Part shown: one piece after another, positions 1-9,411 of the stretch
Position numbering within the stretch: the stretch's first letter is position 1
Layout: the number at the start of each line of letters is the position of its first letter
Assembly: GCF_042432825.1 (NCBI RefSeq)
Contig: NZ_JBHLWN010000111.1
Span: 1 to 61,992 of the forward strand
Direction: 5' to 3'
Origin: Gordoniibacillus chartarius
Lineage (GTDB): Bacteria; Bacillota; Bacilli; Paenibacillales; NBRC-103111
Length of the DNA stretch: 61,992 nt
Notes under the pieces: model-generated
The model's input: the letters and a program-made list of their open reading frames with translations, nothing else
What the model was told of the DNA's origin: nothing
Databases searched by the model: none
Made by a program: the position numbers and the translations under genes

Positions 1-358
1 CGTTCTTCAGGAAGTATGCCTTGTTTCAGCCTCAAAAGCCCCCTTAACTCCGAGAGTCTATAAATGATTGTCATTGAACGCCATAAGTTTCGTGTCGCAA
101 AAACAGACGACTCTCCAGCGATTGGCAGGCATAAATAATTCCGATTGGATTACTATGTATTTATTGACAGTATAAGTGCTGCCCCATTTTTTGTCAATCA
201 CGAATATCGTCTTTTCAAACGCCGGATTCACGATTCGGTATTGATCAAGCCCGCTCCTCATCAGGTGCGGGCTTCTGCATCCCCGCCGCCGCATGATTCC
301 CAGCAGTAATGGAACCGTGTTATGATATGAATAACAAATCATAGGGATGTTGGCGGCA
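1..358. other. Window edge, no convincing gene
   Basis: I see no gene with a good start here. A minus-strand frame is open from about 426 to 58, but it has no ribosome site next to any of its possible starts, and its upstream part runs into the sensor kinase gene. An inverted repeat at 247-274 (arms AAGCCCGC and GCGGGCTT around 12 nt) could form a hairpin, but it lacks a clear T-tract, so I do not call it a terminator. Confidence 0.5.
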
Positions 359-2308
359 ATGAAGCGATCAAAGCGAGTATATGTGGGATTTGTTCTGATC
401 TCGGCGTGTTTGTTCTTGCTCGTCACGATGCTTTTAGTCGGAAATCCAAGCGGAGGAAACGCGGTCGAAGGCGTTCGTCCGCTGCTGAAGCTGGACTACT
501 TGGCGCCATGGAGCGCTTACATGGGAGACCTGCCGCGCAAGGCCGACGGCAGCTACGATGAGACCGCCGTCGTCTGGCGGCCGCTGCAGGAGCTCCAGCA
601 AACCGACGAAGCGAAATCGTACCTCGGCGTATTTTGGATAAAGTATACGCTGCCGCACCGGGAGACGCCGTGGCGAGACCCGTATTTGTATGTACAGCGG
701 CACGTGAACTACGAGGCGTATTTAGGAGATTCCCGCATCGGCGGCTTCGACATCAGGTATGAGCGCTTTACTCATCCGGCATTCAGCTGGCGGATGTATG
801 CAATGCCTGCCGGGCTTAGCGATCGGCCGCTGCTGATCCGTATTCAGCCGAGGCTTCCCGGCTTGTGGATCGGGGAATTTCGCATCGGCGAGAGCACGGC
901 TTTGATCGGCGACATGCTCCGCTACGGCGCAATACCGCTTACGTACGTCCTTATTTTCGGAGCGCTCGGGATCGTTTCGGCCTTCGTGTATTTGCGTTCC
1001 GGACGCGACCCGCTGTTTTTTCTTTTTGCCGTTATTACGTTCTCCGCCGCCCTAGCTTATTTGGCCCGGCTGCAGCTGATTCAACTGGTGCCGCATTCGA
1101 ACGTACTCGTTTATTTCGGCGAGCTGCCCGGCGTTGTGGCGGTTGCCGCGTTCCTCGTCTTTCTCGACCGATTCTCGCCGGGAAGCCCGCTCGGCGTTTG
1201 GTACCGGCGGCTTGCTCTAGCGATCCTGCTGTTTGTTGCCGTGTGTATGGCCGTCGCCATTATCTACGATCACCGGACCTCCATGGAGGTTTACCGTACA
1301 GGTCTCCTGCCTACGCTGGCTTTGGTCGCCGTTCTCTCCATCCATTACTGCTGGAGAAAGTTCAGGGAAGGAACGGATATCGAAACCGGCTGGGTCATAA
1401 CGGGCATGCTGTCGGCAGTGTTCTTTACCGTCGTTCATATTGTCGGACTTCACATAGAAAATTTAATCTACTGGGGAGGAATGCTCAGCCCTTACTTTTA
1501 TTTGTTCGACAACGCGGCCGGATTCGGCGTCGTGCTCTTCGTCATATCTTTGGCAAACGCGCTGCTGGCGCGCCTTTCCCGGATCCGCGAAGAGCATCGT
1601 TTGTTTACTCTCGATCTGGAGCGGTTGGTCGGAGAACGTACGGCGGAGCTGGAAGAGGCGAGCATCCTTCTGGAGCAGTCGATCCGCGAGCGTACCGAAG
1701 CGATGGCGGAGCTGTCCGTGCTGGAGGAGCGAAACCGTATCGCCAGAGACATCCACGATGTGGTTGGCCATACGCTGACGACGACGCTCGTCCAGATCGA
1801 AGCCGCCAAACGGCTCATTCACAAAGGAAAGCCGCAAGGGCTTGAACGGCTGGACCTGTCGATGGAGCTCGTTCGCCGCAGCCTTGCCGATATGCGCGAT
1901 TCGGTCCATATGATGCAGTCGGGAGGTGCCGAGTTCGACCTCCTGCAATCGATACGGGAGCTGACGGGCCGCACGGAAGCCGCGGCGGGCATTGAAGTAA
2001 GCGGTACGGTCGATGAGCTGCCCCCGCTTTCTATGCTGCAAAAAAAGGTGCTGTTTCATGCGCTTCAAGAAGGGCTTACGAACGGAATCCGGCACGGGGA
2101 AGCGAAGCGCTTCCGATATAGGCTGCAGCGCGACGGCGGCGACGTTACGCTTCAGCTGTGGAACGACGGAAAGCCTCCTGCCGGCACCGGGTTCGGCTTC
2201 GGCTTAACCAACATGAACGACCGTGTACGGCAGCTGGGCGGCGCTTTGGAGGTGCAATCGCCCGACGGGGGAGGCTATCTGCTCAGCGTTCGGTTTCCAG
2301 CTGGATAG
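359..2308 (+). CDS. 7TM-type sensor histidine kinase (NarL/DesK class)
   Basis: Membrane histidine kinase of about 649 residues. An N-terminal membrane segment is followed by an extracellular region of about 150 residues, and then by a run of hydrophobic helices (about residues 190-400) like the 7TMR-DISM sensors. A short coiled coil leads to a HisKA_3 dimerisation domain with the phospho-acceptor histidine in RDIHDVVGHT near residue 466. The ATPase domain ends with GFGFGLTNM. This H-box is typical of kinases paired with NarL/LuxR-type regulators. No such regulator lies next to it in the window, so its partner is unknown. The frame is open from an ATG at 347, but the AGGG at 343-346 only fits the ATG at 359. 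The signal it senses cannot be read from the sequence. Confidence 0.85.
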   Translation: MKRSKRVYVGFVLISACLFLLVTMLLVGNPSGGNAVEGVRPLLKLDYLAPWSAYMGDLPRKADGSYDETAVVWRPLQELQQTDEAKSYLGVFWIKYTLPHRETPWRDPYLYVQRHVNYEAYLGDSRIGGFDIRYERFTHPAFSWRMYAMPAGLSDRPLLIRIQPRLPGLWIGEFRIGESTALIGDMLRYGAIPLTYVLIFGALGIVSAFVYLRSGRDPLFFLFAVITFSAALAYLARLQLIQLVPHSNVLVYFGELPGVVAVAAFLVFLDRFSPGSPLGVWYRRLALAILLFVAVCMAVAIIYDHRTSMEVYRTGLLPTLALVAVLSIHYCWRKFREGTDIETGWVITGMLSAVFFTVVHIVGLHIENLIYWGGMLSPYFYLFDNAAGFGVVLFVISLANALLARLSRIREEHRLFTLDLERLVGERTAELEEASILLEQSIRERTEAMAELSVLEERNRIARDIHDVVGHTLTTTLVQIEAAKRLIHKGKPQGLERLDLSMELVRRSLADMRDSVHMMQSGGAEFDLLQSIRELTGRTEAAAGIEVSGTVDELPPLSMLQKKVLFHALQEGLTNGIRHGEAKRFRYRLQRDGGDVTLQLWNDGKPPAGTGFGFGLTNMNDRVRQLGGALEVQSPDGGGYLLSVRFPAG

Positions 2309-2378
2309 GAAATGCACTGACGTCGCAAACTAACCTCATCATCATCCATTATCCTATTGCGAAGGAGCTTCGACGACG

Positions 2379-2504
2379 ATGAGCCATCAGAAGAGACGCG
2401 AGGAAGCCGCATGGAAGAGCCGCAAGCAGCAGCAGCATCCGCATGGAAAAATCAAATCGCTGCACGAGCTATCGCAGGAATACGACGCGGATCATAATCA
2501 GTAA
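2379..2504 (+). CDS. Small basic protein, 41 residues, unknown function
   Basis: A short reading frame that begins MSHQKRREEAAWKSRKQQQ and ends EYDADHNQ. It is very hydrophilic, with a basic glutamine-rich N-terminal half and an acidic C-terminus. An AAGGAG ribosome site lies about 11 nt before the ATG. A strong hairpin terminator follows the stop directly, which supports a real transcript. It lies 70 bp after the sensor kinase in the same direction and may share its transcript. I recognise no family. Confidence 0.6.
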   Translation: MSHQKRREEAAWKSRKQQQHPHGKIKSLHELSQEYDADHNQ

Positions 2505-2516
2505 GGCTGGTCCCTA

Positions 2517-2573
2517 AACAAACAGCGGCAGACCAGGACGCAAAGAAACGTCCACGACTGCCGCTTGTTTTAT
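2517..2573. terminator. Bidirectional hairpin terminator
   Basis: The arms AAACAAACAGCGGCAG and CTGCCGCTTGTTT flank a loop of about 26 nt, with A-rich and T-rich ends on either side. It lies between the convergent 41-residue protein gene and the permease gene at 2581-3438, and can serve both strands. Confidence 0.65.
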
Positions 2574-2580
2574 TGAGCCC

Positions 2581-3438
2581 CTACCCTTTCACCGAACCTG
2601 CGGCGATCCCTTTGACGATCCTGTTGCTCAAGGCTATGAACGCGATCAAAATCGGGATTATACTGATCATCAGCGTCGCGCCAATTGCCCCCCAGTCCGT
2701 CGTATATTGGCCGATGAAGTTTTGAATGCCGACCGTCAGCGTCTTGTACTTGTCCGAGGAGATGAACGTATTGACGAAGATGAACTCATTCCAATTGTAG
2801 ATCATGTTAATAATGACGGAAGTCGATACCACTGAGGACGTCATCGGCAATGTAACGCTAAAGAACAGACGATTGACGCTGCACCCGTCCATAATCGCGG
2901 CCTCTTCCACTTCTCTAGGGAGCGAATAATAGAAACCGAGCATAATCATCATCGTAACCGGTAAATTGAAGGCAATATACGACAAAATGACGGACAGCGG
3001 ATGATTCGTCAGGCCCAGCTTCGTGAACAAACGAAATAGGGGTATCAGCGTGGAATGCACGGGAATCATCAGTCCGACCATAAACATGCCTAGCACTACA
3101 GACTGCAGCTTCCAGCGCATCCGTGTCACCGCGAAAGTCACAAAGCTCGAGAGCAGCACGGTAAACGCTACGGCGGCAGCGGTCATCCAAACGCTGTTGA
3201 AGAAATAGAGCGAAATATTGCCGGCCGTCCACACCTTGCTGTAATTTTCCCAACGGAACTGCTCCGGAAACGCAAAGGGCGCCAGGTTGAAAATTTCCTG
3301 ATTGTTTTTCAGTGAAAACAACAGAAGCCACACCAGCGGAAGCACCTGTATGACGGCAACGGCAATCAAGATAATATAAAGCAGGCCGTAGCCTAATTGT
3401 CCGTGAAGCTTCCCGCTTTGAGCCGATGACGTATTCAT
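2581..3438 (-). CDS. Sugar ABC transporter permease, MalG type
   Basis: Inner-membrane permease of 285 residues with about six transmembrane helices. The cytoplasmic EAA loop (EEAAIMDGCSVNRLF) that contacts the ATPase is present near residue 185. The protein ends IVKGIAAGSVKG, as is common in carbohydrate uptake class 1 permeases. It is the last gene of the run sensor kinase, response regulator, binding lipoprotein, permease, permease. No ATPase gene lies here, so a shared ATPase such as an MsmX-type protein encoded elsewhere is likely. The substrate is probably an oligosaccharide, but it is not identifiable from the sequence. Confidence 0.92.
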   Translation of the reverse strand: MNTSSAQSGKLHGQLGYGLLYIILIAVAVIQVLPLVWLLLFSLKNNQEIFNLAPFAFPEQFRWENYSKVWTAGNISLYFFNSVWMTAAAVAFTVLLSSFVTFAVTRMRWKLQSVVLGMFMVGLMIPVHSTLIPLFRLFTKLGLTNHPLSVILSYIAFNLPVTMMIMLGFYYSLPREVEEAAIMDGCSVNRLFFSVTLPMTSSVVSTSVIINMIYNWNEFIFVNTFISSDKYKTLTVGIQNFIGQYTTDWGAIGATLMISIIPILIAFIALSNRIVKGIAAGSVKG

Positions 3439-3457
3439 ATAGCGGTTCTCCCTTACT

Positions 3458-4339
3458 TTACGAATATTGAACGCTATCTTTCGCGGCCGTATATTTGCGG
3501 ATGAACCATGTCATGACAAGACAAATTAACAACAGGAAGAAGCCGATCGCGCTCGCGTAGCCGAAATCATAGCCGCTGAACGCTTTACGGTACATATAAG
3601 ACGCCATCACTTCGCTGGCTCCGTTCGGTCCCCCGCCGGTCATTACATAGATCAAGTCAAAATATTTCAGCGAGCCCACGATCGCAAGCACAATCGTTAC
3701 TTTCACCACTTCGGCCGCCAGCGGAATACGGATAGCAAAGGCGATTGTCCATGGACCGGCTCCGTCGATCCTGGCCGCTTCTATTAGTGAGGATGGCACG
3801 TTCTTCAAGGCCGCGTAGTAAATCAATATATAAAATCCCGCATACTGCCACAGAATGGGAATGAAGATCGCATACAGCACGATCGACGGATCGGACAGCC
3901 ATTCCGGCGTCTGCTTGATCCCGGCGGACGAAAGCAAATGATTCAGCACACCGTTTGTGGGGTGGAACATTTTCAACCATAATTGTGCGATCGCGACCGA
4001 TGACAGCAGCATCGGGATCAAAAAAATGTTGCGGAACAGATTGGCGCCCCGGATCTGTGAGGACAGCACAAGAGCGATAAGCAAATAGACGACGAGGCTC
4101 AGCGTGGACAACACGGCCAGCAGGAACGAATGGAGCACGCTGTCCCAAAACTTGACGTCGCGAACCAAGCTGCCGTAATTCTCCAGCCCGATATACTGCA
4201 TCGGACTGACGCCATCCCATTTCATCAGCCCATAATACCCGGTCAGCACAAGCGGCATATAGATTAGGGCCAAGATGAGAACCAGCGAGGGCAACACGTA
4301 AAGTGCAATGATATATGTATTCGACATCGCTTTTTCCAT
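3458..4339 (-). CDS. Sugar ABC transporter permease, MalF/UgpA type
   Basis: Permease of 293 residues from the ATG at 4339, chosen because AGGAGAGGAGAG lies just upstream. The open frame extends to 4390 without a ribosome site. There are about six membrane helices and an EAA loop (IEAARIDGAGPWTIAF) near residue 195. It is the partner of the downstream MalG-type permease, which starts 19 bp after this stop. Together with the lipoprotein gene upstream it forms the membrane channel of a sugar importer. Confidence 0.92.
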   Translation of the reverse strand: MEKAMSNTYIIALYVLPSLVLILALIYMPLVLTGYYGLMKWDGVSPMQYIGLENYGSLVRDVKFWDSVLHSFLLAVLSTLSLVVYLLIALVLSSQIRGANLFRNIFLIPMLLSSVAIAQLWLKMFHPTNGVLNHLLSSAGIKQTPEWLSDPSIVLYAIFIPILWQYAGFYILIYYAALKNVPSSLIEAARIDGAGPWTIAFAIRIPLAAEVVKVTIVLAIVGSLKYFDLIYVMTGGGPNGASEVMASYMYRKAFSGYDFGYASAIGFFLLLICLVMTWFIRKYTAAKDSVQYS

Positions 4340-4429
4340 GAATGCTTCTCTCCTCTCCTGCCGGCAAAAGAAAAGGACATACCGCTGCAAGAGGATATGT
4401 CCTTTCTCTCTGATCGGAACGATCCGGAA

Positions 4430-5770
4430 TTACTTGCTCTCTTTGGCGAGCGCTTCTTCATGCTTCTTAACGAAATCGTCCGGAGTAACGGCTTTGCCGT
4501 ACAGCGCTTGAATCATGTTCAGGTGAACGTCAGCGGACGCCGGCTTCAGCTGTACGTCGGCAAACAGCGTGATATTGCTCGCTTTGTTCAGCTCATTGAG
4601 CAGATCGATATACATTTGCGGCAGCTGTACCTTCGACGTGTCCACTTTGGTTGCCGGAATCACGCCGGCTTCGGTAATCGCATGCTCGCCCCACTTCTGG
4701 ACGAAGAAGTTGACGAATTTCTTGGCTTCTTCTTTCACTTTGGAGTTATTGGAGACGAACAAGCCTACTCCAGGGCCTCCGACCCAGCTATCTACGTTGC
4801 CTTTGCCGCCGTCGAACGTCGGGAATTTGAAGAAGCCGACCTGATCCTTGAACGATTGCGGAACGTTCTTATTCGTCGTGTAGTTCGGAAGCTCCCACGT
4901 TCCCGCCATAAACATCGCCGCTTTGCCGTTCATGAATTCGGCTTTGCCCTCCTCGTTGGACAAACCGTTGAAGCCTTTGTTGAATGCGTTTGCATCGACG
5001 AGCCCCTGTACTTCCTGTGCGGCGCGGGTGAGGCTCGGATCGACGAAGGAGCCGGAGCGGTCGATGGCCTTCTTCAGCGTTTCCGGTCCGCCGATCCGGT
5101 CCGCCAAGTACATATACCAGAGCGAGCCGGTCCAGCGGTCCTTGTTGCCGAGAGCGATGGCCGCCACGTTGTTTGCGCTAAGCGTTTTCACGACATGTGT
5201 AAATTCGTCGTACGTCTTCGGGACCTGCAGATTATAGGTTGCGAATATCGCTTTGTTGTAATACACCGGAACGATGTTCAGCTCGACCGGAAGCGCATAC
5301 GTTTTGCCGCTGAAGGCGAATGCGTCCGTTGTGCCTTTGACGAATTTATCCTTCAGGTCGCCCTGAAGCAGGTCGTCCACGGGAGCGAACATGCCTCCCT
5401 TGACATAGGGCTCCATATAGCCGGCCGCCCACGTAAAGCCTACGTCCGGAAGATCGTTGGATGTAGAAAGCACTTTCATTTTATTCTTATATTGCTCGTT
5501 CTCCAGCACTTCTTGCTCGATGGTTACGTTCGGATTCGCTGCTGTAAACTCCTTGATAATATCGTTGACAATTTTATATTGCGTCGCCGAACTGCCTTGC
5601 GGCCAGAGGTGCATCATTTTGATCGTCGTTTTCTTGGCAGCCTGATTCCCGCCGCCGCTTGCAGTTTGACCGGCATTCGTGCCGCCGCTTCCGGAGCCGC
5701 CGCAGCCTGCCAAGACGGACGCCAAACCTGCCGATAAGACGAGAGATTTTGCCATCCATTTTGCAGCCAT
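4430..5770 (-). CDS. Extracellular sugar-binding lipoprotein
   Basis: Solute-binding protein of 446 residues of the carbohydrate family-1 type. The start at 5770 has AGGGGG nine bases upstream, while earlier in-frame codons have no ribosome site. A signal peptide ends with the lipobox LAGC, followed by a glycine- and serine-rich linker (GGSGSGGTNAGQ), so the mature protein is tethered to the outer face of the membrane. It delivers the ligand to the two permeases downstream. The promoter region at 5771-5871 carries two cre-like sequences, which points to carbon catabolite control. The response regulator gene upstream probably induces it. Confidence 0.92.
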   Translation of the reverse strand: MAAKWMAKSLVLSAGLASVLAGCGGSGSGGTNAGQTASGGGNQAAKKTTIKMMHLWPQGSSATQYKIVNDIIKEFTAANPNVTIEQEVLENEQYKNKMKVLSTSNDLPDVGFTWAAGYMEPYVKGGMFAPVDDLLQGDLKDKFVKGTTDAFAFSGKTYALPVELNIVPVYYNKAIFATYNLQVPKTYDEFTHVVKTLSANNVAAIALGNKDRWTGSLWYMYLADRIGGPETLKKAIDRSGSFVDPSLTRAAQEVQGLVDANAFNKGFNGLSNEEGKAEFMNGKAAMFMAGTWELPNYTTNKNVPQSFKDQVGFFKFPTFDGGKGNVDSWVGGPGVGLFVSNNSKVKEEAKKFVNFFVQKWGEHAITEAGVIPATKVDTSKVQLPQMYIDLLNELNKASNITLFADVQLKPASADVHLNMIQALYGKAVTPDDFVKKHEEALAKESK

Positions 5771-5797
5771 TAAACAATTCCCCCTAAATGTTGGTAT

Positions 5798-5825
5798 TGT
5801 AATCGCTTTTATTGTAGCGCTTGCA
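5798..5825 (-). promoter_or_regulatory. Two adjacent cre-like (CcpA) sites
   Basis: On the minus strand, TGCAAGCGCTACAA (5825-5812) is followed directly by TAAAAGCGATTACA (5811-5798). Each differs by about one base from the CcpA operator pattern TGnAAnCGnWnnCW. They lie 28-55 bp before the start of the sugar-binding lipoprotein gene. This position fits catabolite repression of the transporter. The assignment is by pattern only. Confidence 0.4.
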
Positions 5826-5871
5826 GATTGCTTGCAGAAGGCTACGGCCGTTGGGGAAAACACCACAATTT

Positions 5872-6669
5872 TTAGATTTCTTGATCGTCCGTATACATTT
5901 CCTTGCGATACTGGCTCGGACTTTTCCCTTCGTAATCCTTGAACAGCTTGATGAAATATTTCGACGTCTGATAGCCGACCTTCTCGGCAATATCGGTAAT
6001 CGGCAATCTCGTTTGGAGCAGCAGCTCCTTGGCGCGCTGCAGCCTGCTGCGTGTCGTAAATTCACTGAAGGTCAGTCCCATCTGCTCCTTGAATAAAGCG
6101 CTGAAATAGCTCGGGTTCAGATGCACCTGCGCCGCCACCTCGCTGAGACCGAGCTGCTCCTGCAGATGCTCCTCAATGTAGCGGACGGCTTGCTTGACCG
6201 GATCGCTGTACCGCTGATCGTCCGCCATGGCGTGAAGCAGCTTGTGATCGGCGATTTTCTCCAGCGCCTCCATCCGCTCGCGTCCTTCTTCGAGCCGCAA
6301 AGCTTGCTCCACTGCCTCAAGCAGCTTGCGCTTGTTGATCGGCTTCAGCAAATAATTGACGACGCCAAGCTGGATTGCCGTCTGAGCGTACTGGAAATCC
6401 GGATGGCCGGAAATGACGATCACGACCGGCTTATGCCCCCCGGCTTGCAGCGTCTCGACCATCTGCAGGCCGGTCATTTCCGGCATTCGTATATCGGTAA
6501 TAAGCACGTGGATAAGCTGCGTTTTCAACATGCGGAGCGCTTCGATTCCGTTATCCGCACACAAGATTCGATATTTGCCCGCCGACCACGCCTCCAGCGT
6601 CCGATTGATCCCGTTGCGGGTCAACGGCTCGTCGTCAACGATCAGTATAGCTTTTTGCTGCTGCGGCAT
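5872..6669 (-). CDS. YesN-like response regulator with AraC DNA-binding domain
   Basis: Response regulator of 265 residues. The receiver domain (about 1-120) has the acidic pair in IVDDEP, the phospho-acceptor aspartate in LITDIRMPEMTG, and the conserved lysine in LLKPINK. A linker leads to a C-terminal AraC/XylS domain with two helix-turn-helix motifs, ending with the family signature around YFIKLFKDYEGKSPSQYRK. The start at 6669 sits 7 nt after AGGAG. It overlaps the upstream kinase gene by 35 bp, so the two are translationally coupled. It probably controls the transporter genes that follow. Confidence 0.92.
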   Translation of the reverse strand: MPQQQKAILIVDDEPLTRNGINRTLEAWSAGKYRILCADNGIEALRMLKTQLIHVLITDIRMPEMTGLQMVETLQAGGHKPVVIVISGHPDFQYAQTAIQLGVVNYLLKPINKRKLLEAVEQALRLEEGRERMEALEKIADHKLLHAMADDQRYSDPVKQAVRYIEEHLQEQLGLSEVAAQVHLNPSYFSALFKEQMGLTFSEFTTRSRLQRAKELLLQTRLPITDIAEKVGYQTSKYFIKLFKDYEGKSPSQYRKEMYTDDQEI

Positions 6670-8431
6670 ACCCATTCTCCTCTTCATCCTTCGGAATCAT
6701 AAAGCTGACAGTGACGCCCAGTCCCGGTGTACTTTCCATCACTAATCCGGAACATGCAGGTGCGCTTGCGGAGTAATATAATTGCAGCCGGCGATGAACG
6801 TTCGACAGCCCCATCCCATTCCCTCTTGCGGACGAAGTTGTTCCCAGCAGGATGGATTCTTTGACGGCTTGCAGCCGGCTCGCTTCCATACCGGGTCCGT
6901 CATCGCGCACCGAAACGCACAGCAGACGGTCATCGTCCGGTGCCGCCTCAATGCGGATATCGATGCGTCCTTGCCCGGTCTTTCCTTCCACGCCGTGCAA
7001 TATCGCATTCTCAACGAGAGGCTGGATCAACAGCCGGGGCATTCGTACGAAACGGAACGGATCCGGACATTCCAGCGACCATTCGAGTCTTTCGCCGCAT
7101 CGTACGCTCATAATGCGCAAATAGGTCTCGACATGCTCCAGCTCCTCGCCGATCGTCACCCAGGCATCTTTCCCCGGACTTCCGATCACGTAGCGAAACA
7201 GCTCGGACATGCCGACGACCAGTTCCGCCAAATCCTCTTGATCCCGCTCCTGTAAAGACCAGTTTAGCGCCTCCAATGTATTGTACAGAAAATGAGGATT
7301 GATTTGCGCTTGCAGCGCTTGCAGCTCAGCCCGGCTCCGCAGTAATTCTTCCTCGTAGACGAGCTTGATCAAGCGGTTGATGTCCTCAACCATATGATTG
7401 TAGGTCATGTTCAAATCGTTAAGCTCGCTCGTATAAGACACGACCGTGCTTGGAGTCAGCACGCCCTGGCGCGTGTTTCTCATCGCCTTCATCAGACGCA
7501 GAATCGGTCTCGTAATCATCGTGGACAGCACGAAGGACAGCACAAGGAACAAAATGAGCCCTAATGCGCCGGAAGCCAAAACCGCGGAGCGCAGCACGGA
7601 GATTCCTTCGGTAATGGCATTGACGGGATATAAGATCATCAGCGTCCATCCGGTCCGCTCGGACGTTTCCCGTACAAGGACATAATGCTGGTCCTTCCAT
7701 GTCACGGTTTGCGATTCGGCACGCTGCAGCTTCTCCAAATCCGGCAGGAACGCGCCGTCCACAACGATCGGCTGCGCCGCCTGATCCACGAGCAGAATCG
7801 ACTCTTGCTGGCCTCCTCCCGAGAGCGGTGCCTGTAAATTAAAGTAAGCGCTCTTCATTCTGATGAGCAGGTAGCCTCCGCCGGAAAACCAGCGATCGAC
7901 CAAATTTACCCGTCGAATCGCGAGTACGGAATCGCTTCCATTCGGATCCACGCCGATCCAGACCAGCTTGCCCTTCTCCGCATCCGCCCGTTCGATCCAT
8001 GGCTGGCTCAGCCGCTCGGACAAGGGCTGCTCATCGAGCGGAAACAGCCGCCGGTAATCGCTCGTATACAGCTCGACACTGCTGACGCTGTCCGAGTAGC
8101 CTTGTATGCTGTTCGCGAATTGCAGCAGCGCCTGACGCTCTTCGAACGTTTCCTTCCGGCCTTCGACGATCGTTTGCAGCAGATGCTGTACATTCATATC
8201 GTTCACAGCCTGCGTCGTCAAGGTATCGATTTGGCTGATCAACGCCTCCAATCTGCCGTTCGCTTGTATGGCCGTCTGCTTCATTTGCTTCTCCGCTTTA
8301 TCCGTCAGCAAATTGGACACCGCAATAAAGGTGACGATACCGGCGCATACCAGCACGACCAGCATAACCGTCACGAAGCCGAACAATATTTGATTGCGCA
8401 GCGTGTTCCATTGAGCCAATCTGCTCCACAT
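6635..8431 (-). CDS. YesM-like sensor histidine kinase
   Basis: Membrane kinase of 598 residues. One transmembrane helix (about 15-37) is followed by an extracellular sensing region of about 240 residues, a second helix near 280-305, and a HAMP linker. The His_kinase domain carries the phospho-acceptor in INPHFLYNTLEAL, which is diagnostic of the YesM/LytS class. The ATPase domain has the N box around LVENAILHGVEG and the G box GNGMGLSNV. It is the first gene of the five-gene run with the AraC-type response regulator and the sugar transporter. It probably senses an external saccharide or the loaded binding protein. Confidence 0.92.
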   Translation of the reverse strand: MWSRLAQWNTLRNQILFGFVTVMLVVLVCAGIVTFIAVSNLLTDKAEKQMKQTAIQANGRLEALISQIDTLTTQAVNDMNVQHLLQTIVEGRKETFEERQALLQFANSIQGYSDSVSSVELYTSDYRRLFPLDEQPLSERLSQPWIERADAEKGKLVWIGVDPNGSDSVLAIRRVNLVDRWFSGGGYLLIRMKSAYFNLQAPLSGGGQQESILLVDQAAQPIVVDGAFLPDLEKLQRAESQTVTWKDQHYVLVRETSERTGWTLMILYPVNAITEGISVLRSAVLASGALGLILFLVLSFVLSTMITRPILRLMKAMRNTRQGVLTPSTVVSYTSELNDLNMTYNHMVEDINRLIKLVYEEELLRSRAELQALQAQINPHFLYNTLEALNWSLQERDQEDLAELVVGMSELFRYVIGSPGKDAWVTIGEELEHVETYLRIMSVRCGERLEWSLECPDPFRFVRMPRLLIQPLVENAILHGVEGKTGQGRIDIRIEAAPDDDRLLCVSVRDDGPGMEASRLQAVKESILLGTTSSARGNGMGLSNVHRRLQLYYSASAPACSGLVMESTPGLGVTVSFMIPKDEEENGYAAAAKSYTDR

Positions 8432-8626
8432 CCGATACCGCTCCCCTATTCCATGTTAGGCCGTTCAGTACATTCATTATAGGTGATATGGACTATTTGT
8501 CACTATGGAATTTCAATTGCCCGATTGTGGAAGGCATTGAGGTCAGGCCTGCCGCCCGGCGAATTTCGCGGCTCCTAAAGCAAATAGACCGCTCCCAAAC
8601 GGAACGGCCTAGCCCGAGCGATGAAT

Positions 8627-9301
8627 TTATGTGCGCTGATATTTTCTCGTGAACCCGATAATCAGCGGGACCATGACGATAGTCGGCAGCAGCCACACGA
8701 ACAGGCTGACGCTTTCGATATGCAAAAGTCTTGGCGCCCCGAACACCGTAAACGCCGTCACGGTCGCAATACAGCACGATAACATGCCGACGATATGCTC
8801 AACCGCCCAGTGGGCCTTATTCTTCGGCACCGTCAGCCAATACACCAGCTGGGAGCCGCCCAAGAACATGCCGACAATCGGAAAATATTGCAGCAGCGCA
8901 AACCCGATCGTCCAGCCGTACACCGATACGGCGATGCTCGAGCCGAGCAGCAGCAGAGCGAACAGAAGCTCCGCCGGGCCCCGGTGGGTCTCCTTTCTTC
9001 GCTTGAAGCGCAGCACGCGAATGCCGTACCATGCCGTCGCAGCGCTAAGAATGGCGATATTGATCAGGAACCACGAGAACGGTATCGCATCCACATCGGG
9101 TCCTGCATCCCACGTAAGACGGTATATCCCCATGAACAGCGCGCTTACCGACACGGCCGCCATCGCCGTAACGTATACCCATCCGACCCGGCTATGAGTG
9201 CGTCCGCCCTTCTTTGTCACAATCGGTATCCAAAAAATGCACAATGCCAAAAACCCGCAAAAAATATGAATCCATCGAAACGTATCGAACAACATCGCCA
9301 T
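8627..9301 (-). CDS. Multipass membrane protein of unknown function (DUF2306-like)
   Basis: Hydrophobic protein of 224 residues with seven or so predicted membrane helices and histidines in the first and central helices (FRWIHIFCGF, HRGPAELLF, HWAVEHIVGM). This resembles the DUF2306-like membrane proteins, but I assign it only loosely. The ATG at 9301 has GAGGG eight bases upstream. It stands alone, with 110 bp to the uxuB gene upstream on the same strand and 195 bp to the kinase gene downstream. No function can be given. Confidence 0.7.
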   Translation of the reverse strand: MAMLFDTFRWIHIFCGFLALCIFWIPIVTKKGGRTHSRVGWVYVTAMAAVSVSALFMGIYRLTWDAGPDVDAIPFSWFLINIAILSAATAWYGIRVLRFKRRKETHRGPAELLFALLLLGSSIAVSVYGWTIGFALLQYFPIVGMFLGGSQLVYWLTVPKNKAHWAVEHIVGMLSCCIATVTAFTVFGAPRLLHIESVSLFVWLLPTIVMVPLIIGFTRKYQRT

Positions 9302-9411
9302 CCGTCGATCCCTCGCTGTATGCCAGACTGGAACATCTTACTACCCCATTCTAGTAGTGTGCGTTCCATCAGTCAACAACGTTGTTCCAATCGCTCGTCG
9401 AGTGCAGTCAG

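Noticed and set aside
247..274. Hairpin AAGCCCGC/GCGGGCTT as a terminator
   Set aside because: It lacks a T-tract on either strand and has no gene clearly ending before it.
58..426. Minus-strand open frame of 122 codons at the left edge
   Set aside because: No ribosome site at any in-frame start, and it runs into the well supported sensor kinase gene; only the part below about 260 could be real.
865..1845. 326-codon plus-strand frame inside the sensor kinase gene
   Set aside because: Out-of-frame shadow of the kinase, very Arg-rich, no ribosome site.
4397..5737. 446-codon plus-strand frame
   Set aside because: Antisense to the sugar-binding lipoprotein gene; its translation has no domain logic and is rich in Arg and Val as expected for a mirror frame.
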